From an uncultured Clostridium sp. (lineage in GTDB: Bacteria; Bacillota; Clostridia; TANB77; CAG-508): DNA of 64,000 nt. The notes beneath the pieces are model-generated. The model was not told the DNA's origin. It saw only the letters and a program-made list of their open reading frames with translations, and searched no databases. Each line of letters starts with the position of its first letter. Positions within the stretch are counted from its first letter, which is position 1. Made by a program: the position numbers and the translations under genes. Below are positions 63,697-64,000 of this stretch, piece by piece. The stretch spans positions 62,001 to 126,000 of the forward strand of contig CAOJJB010000002.1 of assembly GCA_948436975.1 (NCBI GenBank), read 5' to 3'.

Positions 63697-64000
<304 letters not shown>

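Overview
The window is very AT-rich DNA with strong ribosome-binding sites, low-GC Gram-positive (Bacillota) genes, and markers of endospore formation: spoIIE, a ypeB-type germination gene and a Spo0E-like phosphatase. UGA is a normal stop, AGA is the main Arg codon, and TTG/GTG starts occur. An uncultured gut-type Clostridia is the best guess; the genus cannot be read from the sequence.

Layout. (1) 1-25007: a tandem duplication of a two-gene surface-protein module, A (partial)-B-A'-B'. A proteins are DUF11/SdrD-B-like wall proteins. B proteins are giants (3122 and 2743 aa) with a possible Cys-Gln thioester head, eight Ig-like repeats with Lys/Glu/Asn isopeptide signatures, SdrD-B-like stalk domains and a PPTG sorting signal. 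(2) 25301-27709: spoIIE. (3) 27805-29400: two orphan genes of foreign codon style, each with its own promoter and terminator; a third of this kind lies at 44446-44955. (4) 29468-36886: envelope and spore genes (UgtP-like glycosyltransferase, ypeB, hydrolase-murF-ddl, C39-like protease). (5) 37164-44355: DnaJ-like protein, a small operon ending in a frameshifted VirD4/TraG coupling protein, and a YhaO/YhaN nuclease pair. (6) 45153-52004: prfA, ZIP transporter, an ABC exporter with an amber codon in its ATPase, and three consecutive Nudix genes. (7) 52165-54773: tRNA-Gly and tRNA-Cys, two unrecognised genes, and an amidase-like protein. (8) 55005-64000: a frameshifted HD hydrolase, ASCH protein, yfmF/yfmH, lgt, a 50-aa Spo0E-like gene, ADP-ribose pyrophosphatase, MscS channel, patatin and the start of an alpha-amylase.

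The most unusual signals are these. The duplicated thioester/isopeptide adhesin module is the first. The second is that both +1 frameshifts I could reconstruct, in VirD4 and in the HD hydrolase, fall at a zero-frame CGG codon, where skipping the C restores the protein through GGA. By my reading, in-frame CGG is otherwise absent from the native genes and occurs only in the three foreign-looking genes. CGG is expected to be rare here, so this is a lead and not proof. The third is that two foreign-looking genes 17 kb apart share a nearly identical promoter.

All functional names come from recognising motifs by eye; no database search was possible. Start sites were moved from the longest open frame where a Shine-Dalgarno sequence decided the matter (16776, 33100, 37164, 42481, 44955, 47941, 60711, 61661).
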